A DNA stretch of 64,000 nucleotides from Microcoleus sp. bin48.metabat.b7b8b9.023 (GCF_013299185.1 NZ_JAAFKG010000036.1:18581-82580), one strand, 5' to 3'. Positions 8,553-19,021 are shown, numbered from the stretch's first letter. Notes: a model not told the origin generated them from the letters alone. Made by a program: numbers and translations.

Positions 8553-8640
8553 GACTGACGGGGACTGAAAGTCCCTCGCGTCGCTTTCCTCTCAGGACTG
8601 AAGTCTCTGAGTTTCCCGCATCCCGTATTGATTTTTATGA
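8553..8640 (+). repeat. Hairpins at the 3' end of the IscB element (possible right end)
   Basis: Two adjacent short hairpins follow the iscB stop: GGGACT-gaa-AGTCCC (about 8562-8577) and CTCAG...CTGAG with an inner GAC/GTC pair (about 8591-8611). IS200/IS605-type elements have subterminal hairpins at both ends, so this may mark the right end of the element. They could equally end iscB transcription. The exact boundary cannot be set without an empty-site comparison. Confidence 0.4.
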
Positions 8641-8652
8641 GGAGTTTTTCAG

Positions 8653-10146
8653 ATGAAATTGAGAGAATTATTAGCAACACTTCCTGGCATTTCCTTTGAC
8701 ACCCAACATCGGGCTCTCGATGCCGAAGTCAAGGGTTTATCTACTAATTCCCATGCTTGTCAGGCGGGGGATTTGTTTTTGGGAATGCCGGGGACGCGGG
8801 TAGACGGCGGAGATTTTTGGCAAAGTGCGATCGCCAGCGGTGCAATTGCGGCCATAATTTCCACTTCAGCCGCCGAGAAAACACCCCCCCAAGACGGGGA
8901 TACCTGCGTGATTGTGGCAACGGACATGGCTCAAATTTGCGGTCAAATAGCCACCGCATTTTACGGCAATCCTGCTAGCAAATTAAAACTTGTCGGCGTT
9001 ACTGGGACTAACGGCAAAACTACAACAACTCATTTAATCGAATTTTTGCTCAATCAAATGCAGTTGCCGGCAGCAATTTTCGGCACGCTTTACACTCGCT
9101 GGCCGGGTTTTCAACAAACTGCACTTTACACTACACCTTTTGCGATCGACTTGCAAAAACAGCTAGCAGAAGCTGTAACCGCTGGATGCAAACACGGGGT
9201 GATGGAAGTCAGTTCCCATGCTTTAGCACAGCAGCGAGTCTTGGGCTGTACTTTTGAAGTTGCTGTGTTTACCAACTTGACTCAAGATCATCTCGATTAT
9301 CACCGCGATATGGAGGATTATTTTGAGGCAAAGTCGCTTTTGTTTAGTCAAAATTATCTCACAAATCGCGCTGTAATTAATATTGACGACTCCTACGGAC
9401 GGCGGATTGTTGAAAGCCTCAAATCCGAGCAAGTATGGAGTTACAGCACTACGGACAAAACTGCTGATTTGTATGCTTTTGATTTGCAATATCAGCCCAA
9501 TGGAGTTAAGGGAATGTTGCACACTCCCAAGGGTGAAACTGCTTTTGTTTTGCCTTTAGTCGGTCAGTTCAATTTATCGAATATGCTGGCTGCTGTCGGT
9601 GCGGTTTTAGAATTGGGTTTAGATTTGTCCGCAATTGTGGAGAAATTAGCTCTGTTTTCGGGAGTGCCGGGACGGATGGAACGGGTGCAAATTAGTTCCG
9701 ATCAAGATATTAGTGTAATTGTCGATTACGCGCACACTCCAGATAGTTTGGAGAACTTGTTGAAGGCTTCGCGGCCGTTTATTCCCGGTCAAATGATTTG
9801 TGTGTTTGGTTGCGGTGGCGATCGCGATCGCACGAAACGCCCGATCATGGGTAAAATCGTGGCAGAGTTAGCCGACTTAGCGGTTGTTACCTCCGACAAT
9901 CCGCGTACCGAAAATCCCGATCGCATTTTGGAAGATGTGCTCGCAGGCATTCCCGCTGAGGTAAAACCGGTCGTGATGTGCGATCGCGCCGCAGCAATTC
10001 GCACTGCTATTATGGACGCTAAACCCGGAGATGGCGTGCTGATTGCAGGCAAAGGACACGAAGATTATCAGATTTTAGGCACCGAAAAAGTCCATTTTGA
10101 CGATCGAGAACAAGCACGAGATGCCTTGACAGCCAGAATGAACTGA
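8653..10146 (+). CDS. murE: UDP-N-acetylmuramoyl-tripeptide synthetase (MurE)
   Basis: 497 residues. It adds meso-diaminopimelate to UDP-MurNAc-L-Ala-D-Glu in the cytoplasm, an essential step of peptidoglycan synthesis. Seen: N-terminal UDP-binding part (STNSHACQAGDLFLGMPG), the Mur ATP-binding motif GVTGTNGKTTTTHL (about residues 116-129), EVSSHALAQQRV, the carbamoylated-Lys region (MEDYFEAKSLLF) and DNPRTENP, the DNPR motif that recognises meso-diaminopimelate. A GAGGAG ribosome site (about 8639-8644) lies 8 bases before the ATG, supporting this start. The upstream neighbour is the IscB element. Confidence 0.96.
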   Translation: MKLRELLATLPGISFDTQHRALDAEVKGLSTNSHACQAGDLFLGMPGTRVDGGDFWQSAIASGAIAAIISTSAAEKTPPQDGDTCVIVATDMAQICGQIATAFYGNPASKLKLVGVTGTNGKTTTTHLIEFLLNQMQLPAAIFGTLYTRWPGFQQTALYTTPFAIDLQKQLAEAVTAGCKHGVMEVSSHALAQQRVLGCTFEVAVFTNLTQDHLDYHRDMEDYFEAKSLLFSQNYLTNRAVINIDDSYGRRIVESLKSEQVWSYSTTDKTADLYAFDLQYQPNGVKGMLHTPKGETAFVLPLVGQFNLSNMLAAVGAVLELGLDLSAIVEKLALFSGVPGRMERVQISSDQDISVIVDYAHTPDSLENLLKASRPFIPGQMICVFGCGGDRDRTKRPIMGKIVAELADLAVVTSDNPRTENPDRILEDVLAGIPAEVKPVVMCDRAAAIRTAIMDAKPGDGVLIAGKGHEDYQILGTEKVHFDDREQARDALTARMN

Positions 10147-10171
10147 TTCGACTAACCCCATTACACTTAGT

Positions 10172-10205
10172 GTTAATAGTTAACCAAATTTGGTTAACTA
10201 TTAAC
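10172..10205 (+). terminator. 34-bp perfect palindrome after murE
   Basis: Bases 10172-10205 read the same on both strands; the arms are GTTAATAGTTAACCAAA and its complement. It lies 26 bases after the murE stop. No U-run follows at once (a T-rich stretch begins about 10220), so it may be a terminator for murE or a protein-binding site. Confidence 0.5.
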
Positions 10206-10320
10206 GGCTTACTGGGTATCATTTTTGTGATTTTTTTAAGTATTTTTACTGGCATTATTGGATAATTACTAGATTATAATAGTTAGATCAAAAATAATAA
10301 AAAAAGTAATTGCGCGAATT

Positions 10321-10584
10321 ATGATTTGTACTTCCAGGTCGATCGACCTACAAACAGTAGTAATTCGGGTCAAAGATAACGACCCTGGTATACCTGAGTC
10401 AGTGAAATTGCGGATATTAGACCACTTGTTTACTACCAAAGAGGTTGGCAAGGGGACGAGATTGGGATTGGCGATCGCCCGACAGATCGTATAAGAAACT
10501 CATCAAGGTAGTATCAAGGTTAATTCCACCCTAGGGGAAGGTACTGAGTTTATAATCTCGATCCCAATTAAAGGCAATATATAA
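10321..10584 (+). pseudogene. Remnant of a sensor histidine kinase (HATPase end only)
   Basis: An 88-codon frame from 10321 translates to the end of a kinase ATPase domain: VKDNDPGIPESVK (N/G1-like box), LFTTKEVGKGTRLGLAIA (G2-like box) and LGEGTEFIISIP. A TAA at 10492-10494 interrupts it where the intact paralogue at 16738-18009 has a Glu codon (IVEETHNGK region). The GTR for GTG change in the G2 box is a second lesion. Everything upstream of the ATPase tip is missing. It is closest in reading to the end of the 16738-18009 gene, so it is likely a decayed duplicate of a local family member. Confidence 0.8.
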
Positions 10585-11055
10585 AAGTTAATAAAATGGC
10601 TTGCGATCGAAACTTAAAATAGGGGATAGCGATCGAAGCATTGGTGGCAAAGCTCAGGGTACGATGTCGTTCAACAGTTGACAGTTGACAGTTGACAGTT
10701 GACAGTTTGAAAGCTACCTCTACTTAGAAGGAAGAGGGTTGGAGTAATGAATAGTCTGATTTTAATTTATCCCGCTCGGGGTTGGGGCTTTCAACCAATT
10801 CTTTCTGCTGAAGGCAGCATTTGAAGACTAAAGTTCAAGATCCAGGTTCCATGCTGCAAGTAATACAGTTGACAAAAAAGCTTGGTACAATATAATTGTT
10901 GTTTTAGTTTATTCTGCCCAACGTGTAAGGTGCGAATCTATGAGATTCTAGATTAAATCTGAAAGATTGTTCGTAGCTGGGCGCCCGACAAATACTGTTG
11001 CATAATTTTGGGAAAATCTCAAAATCTCCAATCTGAAATTTAAAACCTACTAACC
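10585..11055. repeat. Gap before the kinase cluster with an ACAGTTG seven-base repeat
   Basis: About four to five head-to-tail copies of the seven-base unit AGTTGAC occupy about 10674-10708. The remainder (10709-11055), the probable promoter region of the first hybrid kinase, holds no gene or clear regulatory motif that I can name. Confidence 0.6.
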
Positions 11056-13773
11056 ATGATCGAGTCAAAGGCTCATCCCGCTAAAACTCTACCTTTACGA
11101 CTTGTACTCGTAGTTCCGTTTGTCTTGCAAATCTTTGCCGCAGTCGGACTGACTGGTTATCTGTCGCTGCGTAACGGACAGCAAGCAGTAAATGATGTTT
11201 CCAGTCAGTTGCGTCAAGAGATTAGCGATCGCCTCAATTTACAAGTTCTTAACTACTTAGAAAAACCTTATCTTGTCGGACAAACAATCGTGGCTGCGGC
11301 TCAAGAAAATCAGCTAAATCTAACAGATGTCACGAAACTGGAACGAACTTTTTGGCAGTTAGTCAGCCAAGATACGGTCGAATTTATGCAGCTTGCTATG
11401 GCTGATGGTACGAGCATTTTAGTAGAAGAGTTAGTGAATGGAGACATCTTGGCTGCTGTCAACCAAAAAGCAGATTTACCTCAGCGCAAAATCTATCAAC
11501 TTAATCATCAAGGTCAAAGAACTGCCCTGATAGAAACTCAAGCAAAGTTTGACCCCCGAATGCGACCTTGGTATAAAAATGCACAAAAAGCCGGAAAACC
11601 AACCTGGACATCTCATCCTTTCCTCGGTGCATTGAATAAGACGGCCACAATAGGTATATCCCTGCCAATCTATAATAGCGATGGTACGTTATTAGCAGTT
11701 GTAAACAGTATTTTTCGGATTGACAAGATTCATAACTTTCTCAGCCAGCTAAAGGTTGGTCAAACAGGACAAACGTTTATTATCGATCGATCGGGCAACC
11801 TGATTGCAAGTTCCACGATCGAAGAGCCTTATATTATAGATCGCAAAAAAAAAGATTTGCAACAAATTCCAGCCCTCAACTCTGAAAGTCCTGTAATTCG
11901 TGCGACAGCCCAAGCAATAGTCGATCGATTGGGTACTTTTAACACCATTGCACAGGGTCAACAGCTTGATTTTATGCTGGAAAATCACCGTCATTTCGTT
12001 CAAGTTTCAACCATTAAAGACGAACGAGGTATCGATTGGCTCAGCGTCATTGTCGTGCCAGAATCAGATTTCATGGCACAAATCAATGCCAACACTCGCA
12101 CCACAATTGTCCTCTGTTTGGGTGCGTTGGTTTTGGCAACCGTTCTCGGTATATATACTTCCCAATGGATTGCCGATCCGATTATGAAATTGCAACAAGC
12201 CAGTGAAGCCATTGCCACGGGTGAACTCGATCGCACAGTCGAAATTAACGATATCAAAGAATTAGCAGGGTTAGCGCGATCGTTCAACCAAATGGCAGTG
12301 CAACTCAAAACATCCTTTACAGTCCTCGAAGCTCGCGTTACCGAACGTACTGTAGAGCTTCAACAAGCAAAGGAATTAGCCGACAACGCCAACGCCGCCA
12401 AAAGCGAATTTCTCGCCAATATGAGCCACGAACTCCGCACACCCCTTAACGGCATCCTCGGTTACGCTCAAATCTTGCAACGCAGCGAACCCCTCACCTC
12501 CACAGGAAGTAACGGCGTTAACATCATCTACCAGTGCGGCTCGCACCTTCTCACCCTAATTAACGATATCCTTGACCTCTCTAAAATCGAAGCCGGTAAA
12601 CTAGAAATCTATCCCGCCTCCTTCTACTTTCCTTCCTTTCTCCAAAGCGTTGTAGAAATCAACAGTATTCGAGCGCAACAAAAAGGAATTACCTTCGACT
12701 TTCTCCCAGATGATAACTTACCTATGGGAGTCCTGGCGGATGAAAAGCGTTTGCGTCAGGTACTAATTAATCTGTTGAGTAATGCCATTAAATTCACGAA
12801 TCAAGGCAGCGTGACCTTCTTAGTTGAGAGAGTTGAAAAAACGGATCGACCGGATTTTTGCACTCTCCGTTTCTCAGTAAAAGATACCGGAGTCGGAATT
12901 ACCCCGCAACAACTAGAGCAGATATTCCAGCCATTTGAACAGGTAGGTGATATCAAAAAACAATCCGAAGGTACTGGATTAGGACTAGCAATTAGCCATA
13001 AAATTGTCTCCTTGATGGGTAGTGAAATTAAAGTCGAGAGTATTTCCGGGGAAGGTAGCACCTTCTCCTTTGAAGTAGAATTGCCCGAAGAGAAGGATTG
13101 GGCTGCGGATTCGAGAGTTGTTTCTCAGGGAACTATCCTAGGCTATGCTGGGAAACGACGCAAAATTTTATTGATCGATGACCGCTGGGAAAATCGTTCG
13201 GTATTGCTCAATCTTTTGGAACCAATTGGTTTTACAATTATTGAAGCTAGCGATGGACAAGAAGGACTCCAGCAAGTTTTACAGACTGCACCGGATTTGA
13301 TTATTACCGATTTGGCAATGCCAGTCATGGACGGGTTTGAGTTTTTGCACTCATTGCGATCGCATAGAGAACTACAACATCACATTGTGCTGGTTTCTTC
13401 AGCGAGTGTCTTTGAGATCGATCGCCTCAATAGCATTAAAGCGGGGGGCAATAATTTCTTACCCAAACCCATCCAAGCTGAAATATTGCTAGAACAAGTG
13501 CAAAAGTATTTAAAGTTAGAGTGGATTTATCAGGATCCCAAAGACGAGCAACTTTGGGAGTTGGATGTAGCTCAAGAAATTAAGCCACCATCTCACGCCA
13601 TTTTAACCCAACTTGCTCAACTAGCCAAAATGGGCGATTTAGAGGGAGTGATGGAAGTCGCCCAGCAAATTTCTGATGGGGATAATGCCGCTTTTGTCCG
13701 AGAACTTATCCAGATAGCCGAGGCGTGCGAGATCAAACAACTGCGGGCATTTATTCAGCAATATCTCGCTTAA
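11056..13773 (+). CDS. Hybrid sensor histidine kinase, Cache-HAMP-HisKA-HATPase-REC
   Basis: 905 residues. Seen: N-terminal membrane helix (about 15-38), an extracytoplasmic double-Cache-type sensor (about 40-335), a second helix (TIVLCLGALVLATVLGIYTS, about 348-367), HAMP (about 370-420), a coiled coil, HisKA with phospho-acceptor His458 in [16 protein letters not shown], HATPase boxes ([24 protein letters not shown]), and a receiver domain ([20 protein letters not shown], phospho-Asp in [13 protein letters not shown], Lys in LPKPI). The C-terminal helical tail (about 820-905) has no domain I can name. It likely senses a small ligand outside the membrane and passes phosphate to its own receiver. 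Its paralogue follows 150 bases downstream. Confidence 0.9.
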   Translation: MIESKAHPAKTLPLRLVLVVPFVLQIFAAVGLTGYLSLRNGQQAVNDVSSQLRQEISDRLNLQVLNYLEKPYLVGQTIVAAAQENQLNLTDVTKLERTFWQLVSQDTVEFMQLAMADGTSILVEELVNGDILAAVNQKADLPQRKIYQLNHQGQRTALIETQAKFDPRMRPWYKNAQKAGKPTWTSHPFLGALNKTATIGISLPIYNSDGTLLAVVNSIFRIDKIHNFLSQLKVGQTGQTFIIDRSGNLIASSTIEEPYIIDRKKKDLQQIPALNSESPVIRATAQAIVDRLGTFNTIAQGQQLDFMLENHRHFVQVSTIKDERGIDWLSVIVVPESDFMAQINANTRTTIVLCLGALVLATVLGIYTSQWIADPIMKLQQASEAIATGELDRTVEINDIKELAGLARSFNQMAVQLKTSFTVLEARVTERTVELQQAKELADNANAAKSEFLANMSHELRTPLNGILGYAQILQRSEPLTSTGSNGVNIIYQCGSHLLTLINDILDLSKIEAGKLEIYPASFYFPSFLQSVVEINSIRAQQKGITFDFLPDDNLPMGVLADEKRLRQVLINLLSNAIKFTNQGSVTFLVERVEKTDRPDFCTLRFSVKDTGVGITPQQLEQIFQPFEQVGDIKKQSEGTGLGLAISHKIVSLMGSEIKVESISGEGSTFSFEVELPEEKDWAADSRVVSQGTILGYAGKRRKILLIDDRWENRSVLLNLLEPIGFTIIEASDGQEGLQQVLQTAPDLIITDLAMPVMDGFEFLHSLRSHRELQHHIVLVSSASVFEIDRLNSIKAGGNNFLPKPIQAEILLEQVQKYLKLEWIYQDPKDEQLWELDVAQEIKPPSHAILTQLAQLAKMGDLEGVMEVAQQISDGDNAAFVRELIQIAEACEIKQLRAFIQQYLA

Positions 13774-13923
13774 TGACGAGGAGCAAAAACTCTGGTAGAC
13801 GGTCGAGAAATATCCGATCGCACTGGTGATTTTGTGATCGAGATTACATTGCATCGGTCAAAAAATGTATAATATATTAATATAAAAAAAATCATATTAC
13901 TTGACTTTTTCAAAACTTTTCAT

Positions 13924-16719
13924 ATGTATTCCTCGGAAAACAAATCAGGCGATCGCCATTTCATCCGTCGTTTACCGCTACAAGCAGTTCTGGTTGTCCC
14001 ATTCGTCGTCCAAATCTTTGCAGCGGTTGGGTTAGTAGGTTATTTTTCCTTTAGAAACGGTGAACAAGCAGTCAATGACCTAGCAAATCAGTTGATAGAT
14101 AGCGCAACTCAGCGAGTAGATAACCAGTTAGACAGCTATCTAGCCCTGCCGCAACAACTAACGCAAGTGACAGCCGATGCGATCGCTACCGGGCAACTTG
14201 ACCTAAATAACCCCAAAGCCAGCGAACTCTATTTTTGGCGACAATCAAAAGCCTTCCCCGCGATTAGCTATTTCGGTTATACCCTGCCAGATGGCAGAGA
14301 GGTTGGGGCGGGGCGCTATTTAAATCCCAAAGATATCACCCTGTATCAAAACCTTCCCGGAGGCAAGGCATCAGACTACACCAGTGATGTTTCAGGAAAC
14401 CGGGGCAAGCTGATTCAGACCTACGAATTGGACATTCTCAATGACAACAACAAGTATATCAAGGCAACCCGAGCCCAAAAACCTTTCTGGGCAGATATCT
14501 CGGGAGTTGCAACTAACAATATTCAAGTGTCTGAGACAGGTGCTGAAGCACAGGCTGGAGGTGCAAGTGAAAATGTAGGAGACTACTCAGATTATATAAG
14601 TGTTCCAGCAATTTATCCGATCCTCGATCGGAATGGAAAATTTTTAGCTTCTTTAATCTGTGATTTGCAGCTTAACGACATCAATAGATTTTTAAAGAGT
14701 CTCAAAATTAGCCACTCTGGGAAGGTTTTCATCGTTGAACCGGATGGTAGAATGGTGGCAAGTTCTGGCAAAAAACCGATTCTCAACAAACAAAAAGATC
14801 CCGTAGAAAGGTTTACAGTCTTCACCATTCCCGAGCCGTTGATTCAAACAATCGCCACTCAAATTCAACAAGAGTCGGGCAGCTTGCAATCCATTCAGAC
14901 AAATCGCGAATTGAGATTCAAATACAACAACCAGCGCTATTTTACCCAAGTCACTCCTTGGAAAGATCGGTATGGACTGAATTGGCTGATTGTGGTGACG
15001 ATACCAGAGTCAGACTTTATGGGGCAAATTAATGCTAATACCCGATCGACCATTCTTCTATGCTGTGGCGCCCTAGTCGTGGCAACAATCATCGGATTTT
15101 TTACATCTAGGTGGATTACTGGCCCGATTGTCCGCCTCCAAAAAGCAAGCGAGGCGATCGCAGCAGGAGACTTAGATCGCCCCGTCGAAATTAACGATAT
15201 CAAGGAATTGGAAGGGTTAGGGCGATCGTTCAACCAAATGGCAGTGCAACTCAAAACCTCATTCACAGTCCTCGAAGCTCGCGTTACCGAACGTACCGTA
15301 GAACTGCAACAAGCAAAGGAATCAGCCGACAACGCCAACGCCGCCAAAAGCGAATTTCTCGCCAACATGAGCCACGAACTCCGCACACCGCTCAACGGCA
15401 TCCTCGGCTACGCTCAGATTCTGCAACGCAACGAATCCATCAACTCTAAAGGACGTAATGGCATTGACATCATCTATCAGTGCGGCTCCCACCTGCTCAC
15501 CCTAATTAACGATATCCTTGACCTCTCTAAAATCGAAGCGGGGAAACTAGAAATAAATCCCAGCTCCTTCCATTTTCCTTCTTTTCTCCAGGGAATTGTC
15601 GAAATCAACTTTATTCGCGCTCAACAAAAAGACATTACCTTTGATTTCCTTCCCGATGCCAACTTACCTATCGGAGTCCTTGCCGATGAAAAGCGTTTGC
15701 GGCAGGTATTGATTAACTTGTTGGGCAATGCCATTAAATTTACCGAGCGCGGTCAAGTGACATTCAGAGTAGAGAAAAGTGATACAGTAAATGAGGGAAA
15801 AAATACACGAATTCGATTTGCGATCGCAGATACCGGAGTAGGCATGACCCCCAAACAAGTAGAGAAGATATTCCAGCCATTTGAACAGGTAGGTGATACC
15901 AAAAAACAATCCGAAGGTACCGGACTAGGACTAGCAATTAGTCACAAAATAGTCTTCTTAATGGATAGTGAAATTAAAGTCGAGAGCATTTCCGGGAAAG
16001 GCAGCACCTTTTCCTTTGAAGTACAATTGCCGGAAGTTAGGGATTGGGCTGCGGATTCGAGAGTTGTGTCACAAGGGGCGATCGTAGGCTATGCTGGAGA
16101 ACGACGCAAAATTTTATTGATCGATGACCGCTGGGAAAATCGTTCGGTATTGCTGAATCTTTTGGAACCAATTGGTTTTACAATTATTGAAGCTAGCGAT
16201 GGACAAGAAGGACTCCAGCAAGTTTTACAGACTGCACCGGATTTGATTATTACCGATTTGGCAATGCCAGTCATGGACGGGTTTGAGTTTTTGCACTCAT
16301 TGCGATCGCATAGAGAACTACAACATCACATCGTGCTAGTTTCTTCAGCTAGTGTCTTTGAGATCGATCGCCACAATAGCATTACAGCGGGCGGCAATGA
16401 TTTTTTACCCAAACCCATTCAAGCTGAAATATTGCTAGAACAAGTGCAAAAGTATTTAAAGTTAGAGTGGATTTATCAGGATCCCAAAGACGAGCAACTT
16501 TGGGATCCTGATGTAGCTCAAGAAATTAAGCCACCATCTGACGCCATTTTGACACAACTTGCTCAACTAACCAAAATGGGCGATTTAGAGGAAGTGATGG
16601 AAGTCGCCCAGCAAATTTCCGATGGGGATAATGCCGCTTTTGTCCGAGAACTTATCCAGATGGCCGAGGCGTGCGAGATCAAACAACTACGGGCATTTAT
16701 TCAGCAGTATCTCGCTTAA
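13924..16719 (+). CDS. Hybrid sensor histidine kinase, paralogue of the preceding gene
   Basis: 931 residues with the same order: membrane helix (about 21-43), Cache sensor (about 45-360), helix (about 375-393), HAMP, HisKA with His484 in [10 protein letters not shown], HATPase ([15 protein letters not shown]) and REC. The sensor part differs from the first copy: it has extra segments such as [17 protein letters not shown] and NVGDYSDY, so the ligand probably differs. From about base 16090 to the stop the DNA is almost identical to 13141-13770, with only scattered changes. The REC-kinase gene starts 18 bases after its stop, so the two are probably co-transcribed. A short palindromic or T-rich leader (13860-13923) precedes the ATG. 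Confidence 0.9.
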   Translation: MYSSENKSGDRHFIRRLPLQAVLVVPFVVQIFAAVGLVGYFSFRNGEQAVNDLANQLIDSATQRVDNQLDSYLALPQQLTQVTADAIATGQLDLNNPKASELYFWRQSKAFPAISYFGYTLPDGREVGAGRYLNPKDITLYQNLPGGKASDYTSDVSGNRGKLIQTYELDILNDNNKYIKATRAQKPFWADISGVATNNIQVSETGAEAQAGGASENVGDYSDYISVPAIYPILDRNGKFLASLICDLQLNDINRFLKSLKISHSGKVFIVEPDGRMVASSGKKPILNKQKDPVERFTVFTIPEPLIQTIATQIQQESGSLQSIQTNRELRFKYNNQRYFTQVTPWKDRYGLNWLIVVTIPESDFMGQINANTRSTILLCCGALVVATIIGFFTSRWITGPIVRLQKASEAIAAGDLDRPVEINDIKELEGLGRSFNQMAVQLKTSFTVLEARVTERTVELQQAKESADNANAAKSEFLANMSHELRTPLNGILGYAQILQRNESINSKGRNGIDIIYQCGSHLLTLINDILDLSKIEAGKLEINPSSFHFPSFLQGIVEINFIRAQQKDITFDFLPDANLPIGVLADEKRLRQVLINLLGNAIKFTERGQVTFRVEKSDTVNEGKNTRIRFAIADTGVGMTPKQVEKIFQPFEQVGDTKKQSEGTGLGLAISHKIVFLMDSEIKVESISGKGSTFSFEVQLPEVRDWAADSRVVSQGAIVGYAGERRKILLIDDRWENRSVLLNLLEPIGFTIIEASDGQEGLQQVLQTAPDLIITDLAMPVMDGFEFLHSLRSHRELQHHIVLVSSASVFEIDRHNSITAGGNDFLPKPIQAEILLEQVQKYLKLEWIYQDPKDEQLWDPDVAQEIKPPSDAILTQLAQLTKMGDLEEVMEVAQQISDGDNAAFVRELIQMAEACEIKQLRAFIQQYLA

Positions 16720-16737
16720 TGTGTAGCATTAGAAACT

Positions 16738-18009
16738 ATGATTAACTCAAGCAGTTCCTTTGTTTTGATTGTGGATGACAATCCAACCAACTTGTCTATC
16801 CTCTCCAAAACCTTGAAATCCGCCAACTACAAAATTCGCATGGCAGTGGATGGCGAAGAAGCCCTAGCTATGGTGGCCTATGCTCACCCAGACCTAATTT
16901 TACTCGACGTGCAAATGCCCAAAATGGACGGTTTTGAAGCCTGCCGCCGCCTCCAAGCAGACACCGCTACTCAAGGTATCCCCATAATTTTCATGACGGC
17001 TTTGGCAGATACGGAGAATAAAATCCAAGGCTTATCCTTGGGGGCGGTGGACTACATTACCAAACCTTTTGAACCCCAGGAAGTATTAGCAAGGGTGAAA
17101 GTTCACTGGCGTCTAAAGCAACTCGCCGACACCTTAGAACAACGAGTGGCACAACGTACTGATGAGTTGGAGAAAGCCCAATTGCAATTGGTGCACCAAG
17201 AAAAACTCTCCACTCTGGGACAACTGGTGGCGGGCGTTGCTCATGAAATTAACAATCCCATTGCTTGTGTCGTAGGTAATGTTAGTGCTGTGGAAGATAG
17301 CATTAACGATCTATTTGATTTGATCGATCTATATCGCCAACGGTTCCCCGAACCCGGCCCGACAATTGAGGCATCTCTAAACACGATCGATCTAGAATAT
17401 CTGCGGGAAGATTTGCCCAAACTGGTTAAATCCATGAAGGATGGGGGCGATCGCATTGTATCTATTAGTCAAAGCCTCCGCACTTTTTCCCGCGCCGACA
17501 GCGATAAAAAGCAGAAATTCAACCTGGCTGAAGGTATTGACAGCACTGTGCTGATCTTGCGCCATCGCCTCAAGGCAAATAATCTGCGTCCAGCCATTGA
17601 AGTGATTGCTAACTACGGCGATGTGCCAGAGATTAATTGTTTTCCCGGACAATTAAATCAGGTGTTTATGAATATTCTCGCCAATGCGATCGATGCTTTG
17701 GATGCAGCGTGCGTTGGGCGAACCTATGAGGAATTAGAAGCCGATCCTGGGCGAATTATGATTTCTACTTCCAGTTCGATCGACCTTTCCACCGTAAAAA
17801 TTAGTATCAAAGATAACGGCTCTGGTATGCCAAACTCAGTAAAATCGCGGATATTCGACCATCTGTTTACGACGAAAGAGGTTGGCAAGGGGACGGGATT
17901 GGGATTGGCGATCGCTAAGTCTATCGTAGAAGAAACCCACAACGGCAAGTTAATCTGCCATTCTGCGGTGGGTGAAGGGACAGAATTTGCGATCGAACTT
18001 CCGGTGTAA
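16738..18009 (+). CDS. Response regulator fused to a histidine kinase (REC-HisKA-HATPase)
   Basis: 423 residues, no membrane segment, hence cytoplasmic. Seen: receiver domain 8-125 (VDDNPTN, phospho-Asp57 in LILLDVQMPKMDG, Thr in FMTALA, Lys in ITKPF), a coiled coil (about 128-155), a HisKA-like box with His169 in VAGVAHEINNPIACVVGN, and a HATPase domain ([24 protein letters not shown]). It begins 18 bases after the second hybrid kinase and most likely acts in the same phosphorelay, receiving phosphate on Asp57 and controlling its own kinase output. The kinase half belongs to the same group as the gene at 20954-23152. A broken relative of its end lies at 10321-10584. Confidence 0.9.
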   Translation: MINSSSSFVLIVDDNPTNLSILSKTLKSANYKIRMAVDGEEALAMVAYAHPDLILLDVQMPKMDGFEACRRLQADTATQGIPIIFMTALADTENKIQGLSLGAVDYITKPFEPQEVLARVKVHWRLKQLADTLEQRVAQRTDELEKAQLQLVHQEKLSTLGQLVAGVAHEINNPIACVVGNVSAVEDSINDLFDLIDLYRQRFPEPGPTIEASLNTIDLEYLREDLPKLVKSMKDGGDRIVSISQSLRTFSRADSDKKQKFNLAEGIDSTVLILRHRLKANNLRPAIEVIANYGDVPEINCFPGQLNQVFMNILANAIDALDAACVGRTYEELEADPGRIMISTSSSIDLSTVKISIKDNGSGMPNSVKSRIFDHLFTTKEVGKGTGLGLAIAKSIVEETHNGKLICHSAVGEGTEFAIELPV

Positions 18010-18058
18010 AAAATATTACATTGCGCCCAGTCGCTCGATCGCGCGATCGGATGTGATA

Positions 18059-19021
18059 TTATCGATCGACCTTGGGTGCGGACTTGAGCTTCAAAGCGCT
18101 TAAAAATTTAACACATTCAGCTTCAAGCAATCGGTATTTAATCGGCTTGATGAAGGCATTAAAATGATTTAAACCAACAATATAATTGCCAGTTTCGATA
18201 GCGATAGGGGATAAATGAGTGCCTTCTATTTCCCGAGTTAAAACTGGTAAATCTCTAGCTTTCAACTGTTCAACCAACCACAGCACATCGCTGTTTTTTT
18301 GTACTTCCAAACTTTTGTCAATATCCCTAACTGAGCCTGCTATGTCATCTCGATCGAACGAAATCAGTGCAGTTAAATTAAACAAAGAACTGCTAGCAAT
18401 AAAACACTGAGTTTCTGCTCTTGTCGGCCGCACTCCCAAACCGAGTTTGTCTAACAGCACTGCGAGCGCTCGAATCGGAATTGCACTCTCGGTGTTGCTG
18501 ATATCGGGAGCAATTAATAAAGAGGGTTGACCTTTAATTGAAGGTGTCTCGATACTGCTATTGTAGATTAACTTTTGAATCTGTCGGTTTTCATCTTGGC
18601 CATAACATTGATTCGCAATATTTTGCCAATTGGCATCGCTTAAAAACTCTAAAAGAGCGATGTACTTGCATCCCAAACTGTGACCCACCCAAAAATAGCT
18701 CGATCGCTCTTGATAAATATCCGACTCCCAACCCAATTTTTTCGCAACTTCCGTTAGTTCTTTCCTAAGTATCTCCTGTTCTTGCAATAAACTAATTGCG
18801 ATCGGCCAGTGGCGAAAACTAAACCTAAACGGCAAAGCAACAATTGTATACCCATCTGCAAACAACTTTTTTAAGAAATCTCGATAAAATACAGTAGGAA
18901 AAGTGCCAAAAAAAGTACCTCCTATAAATTGAATGACACCTTTTGGCTGGGGGTGAAGCGCTACCCAACTAAAAGAAATTGGCTGAAACTTAAATACTGG
19001 TTGCATCCGAATAATCCTCAT
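18059..19021 (-). CDS. DUF1350 family protein, alpha/beta-hydrolase-like
   Basis: 320 residues. Seen: QPKGVIQFIGGTFFGTFPTVFYRDFLKKL (about 26-54), a typical family opening, and FWVGHSLGCKY with a GHSLG nucleophile-elbow-like motif (Ser about 131). DUF1350 proteins are conserved in cyanobacteria and plant chloroplasts, with unknown function. A catalytic triad cannot be fully assigned by eye (HLSP near residue 275 could hold the His). The gene stands alone, converging with the REC-kinase gene. No signal peptide is seen. Confidence 0.85.
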   Translation of the reverse strand: MRIIRMQPVFKFQPISFSWVALHPQPKGVIQFIGGTFFGTFPTVFYRDFLKKLFADGYTIVALPFRFSFRHWPIAISLLQEQEILRKELTEVAKKLGWESDIYQERSSYFWVGHSLGCKYIALLEFLSDANWQNIANQCYGQDENRQIQKLIYNSSIETPSIKGQPSLLIAPDISNTESAIPIRALAVLLDKLGLGVRPTRAETQCFIASSSLFNLTALISFDRDDIAGSVRDIDKSLEVQKNSDVLWLVEQLKARDLPVLTREIEGTHLSPIAIETGNYIVGLNHFNAFIKPIKYRLLEAECVKFLSALKLKSAPKVDR

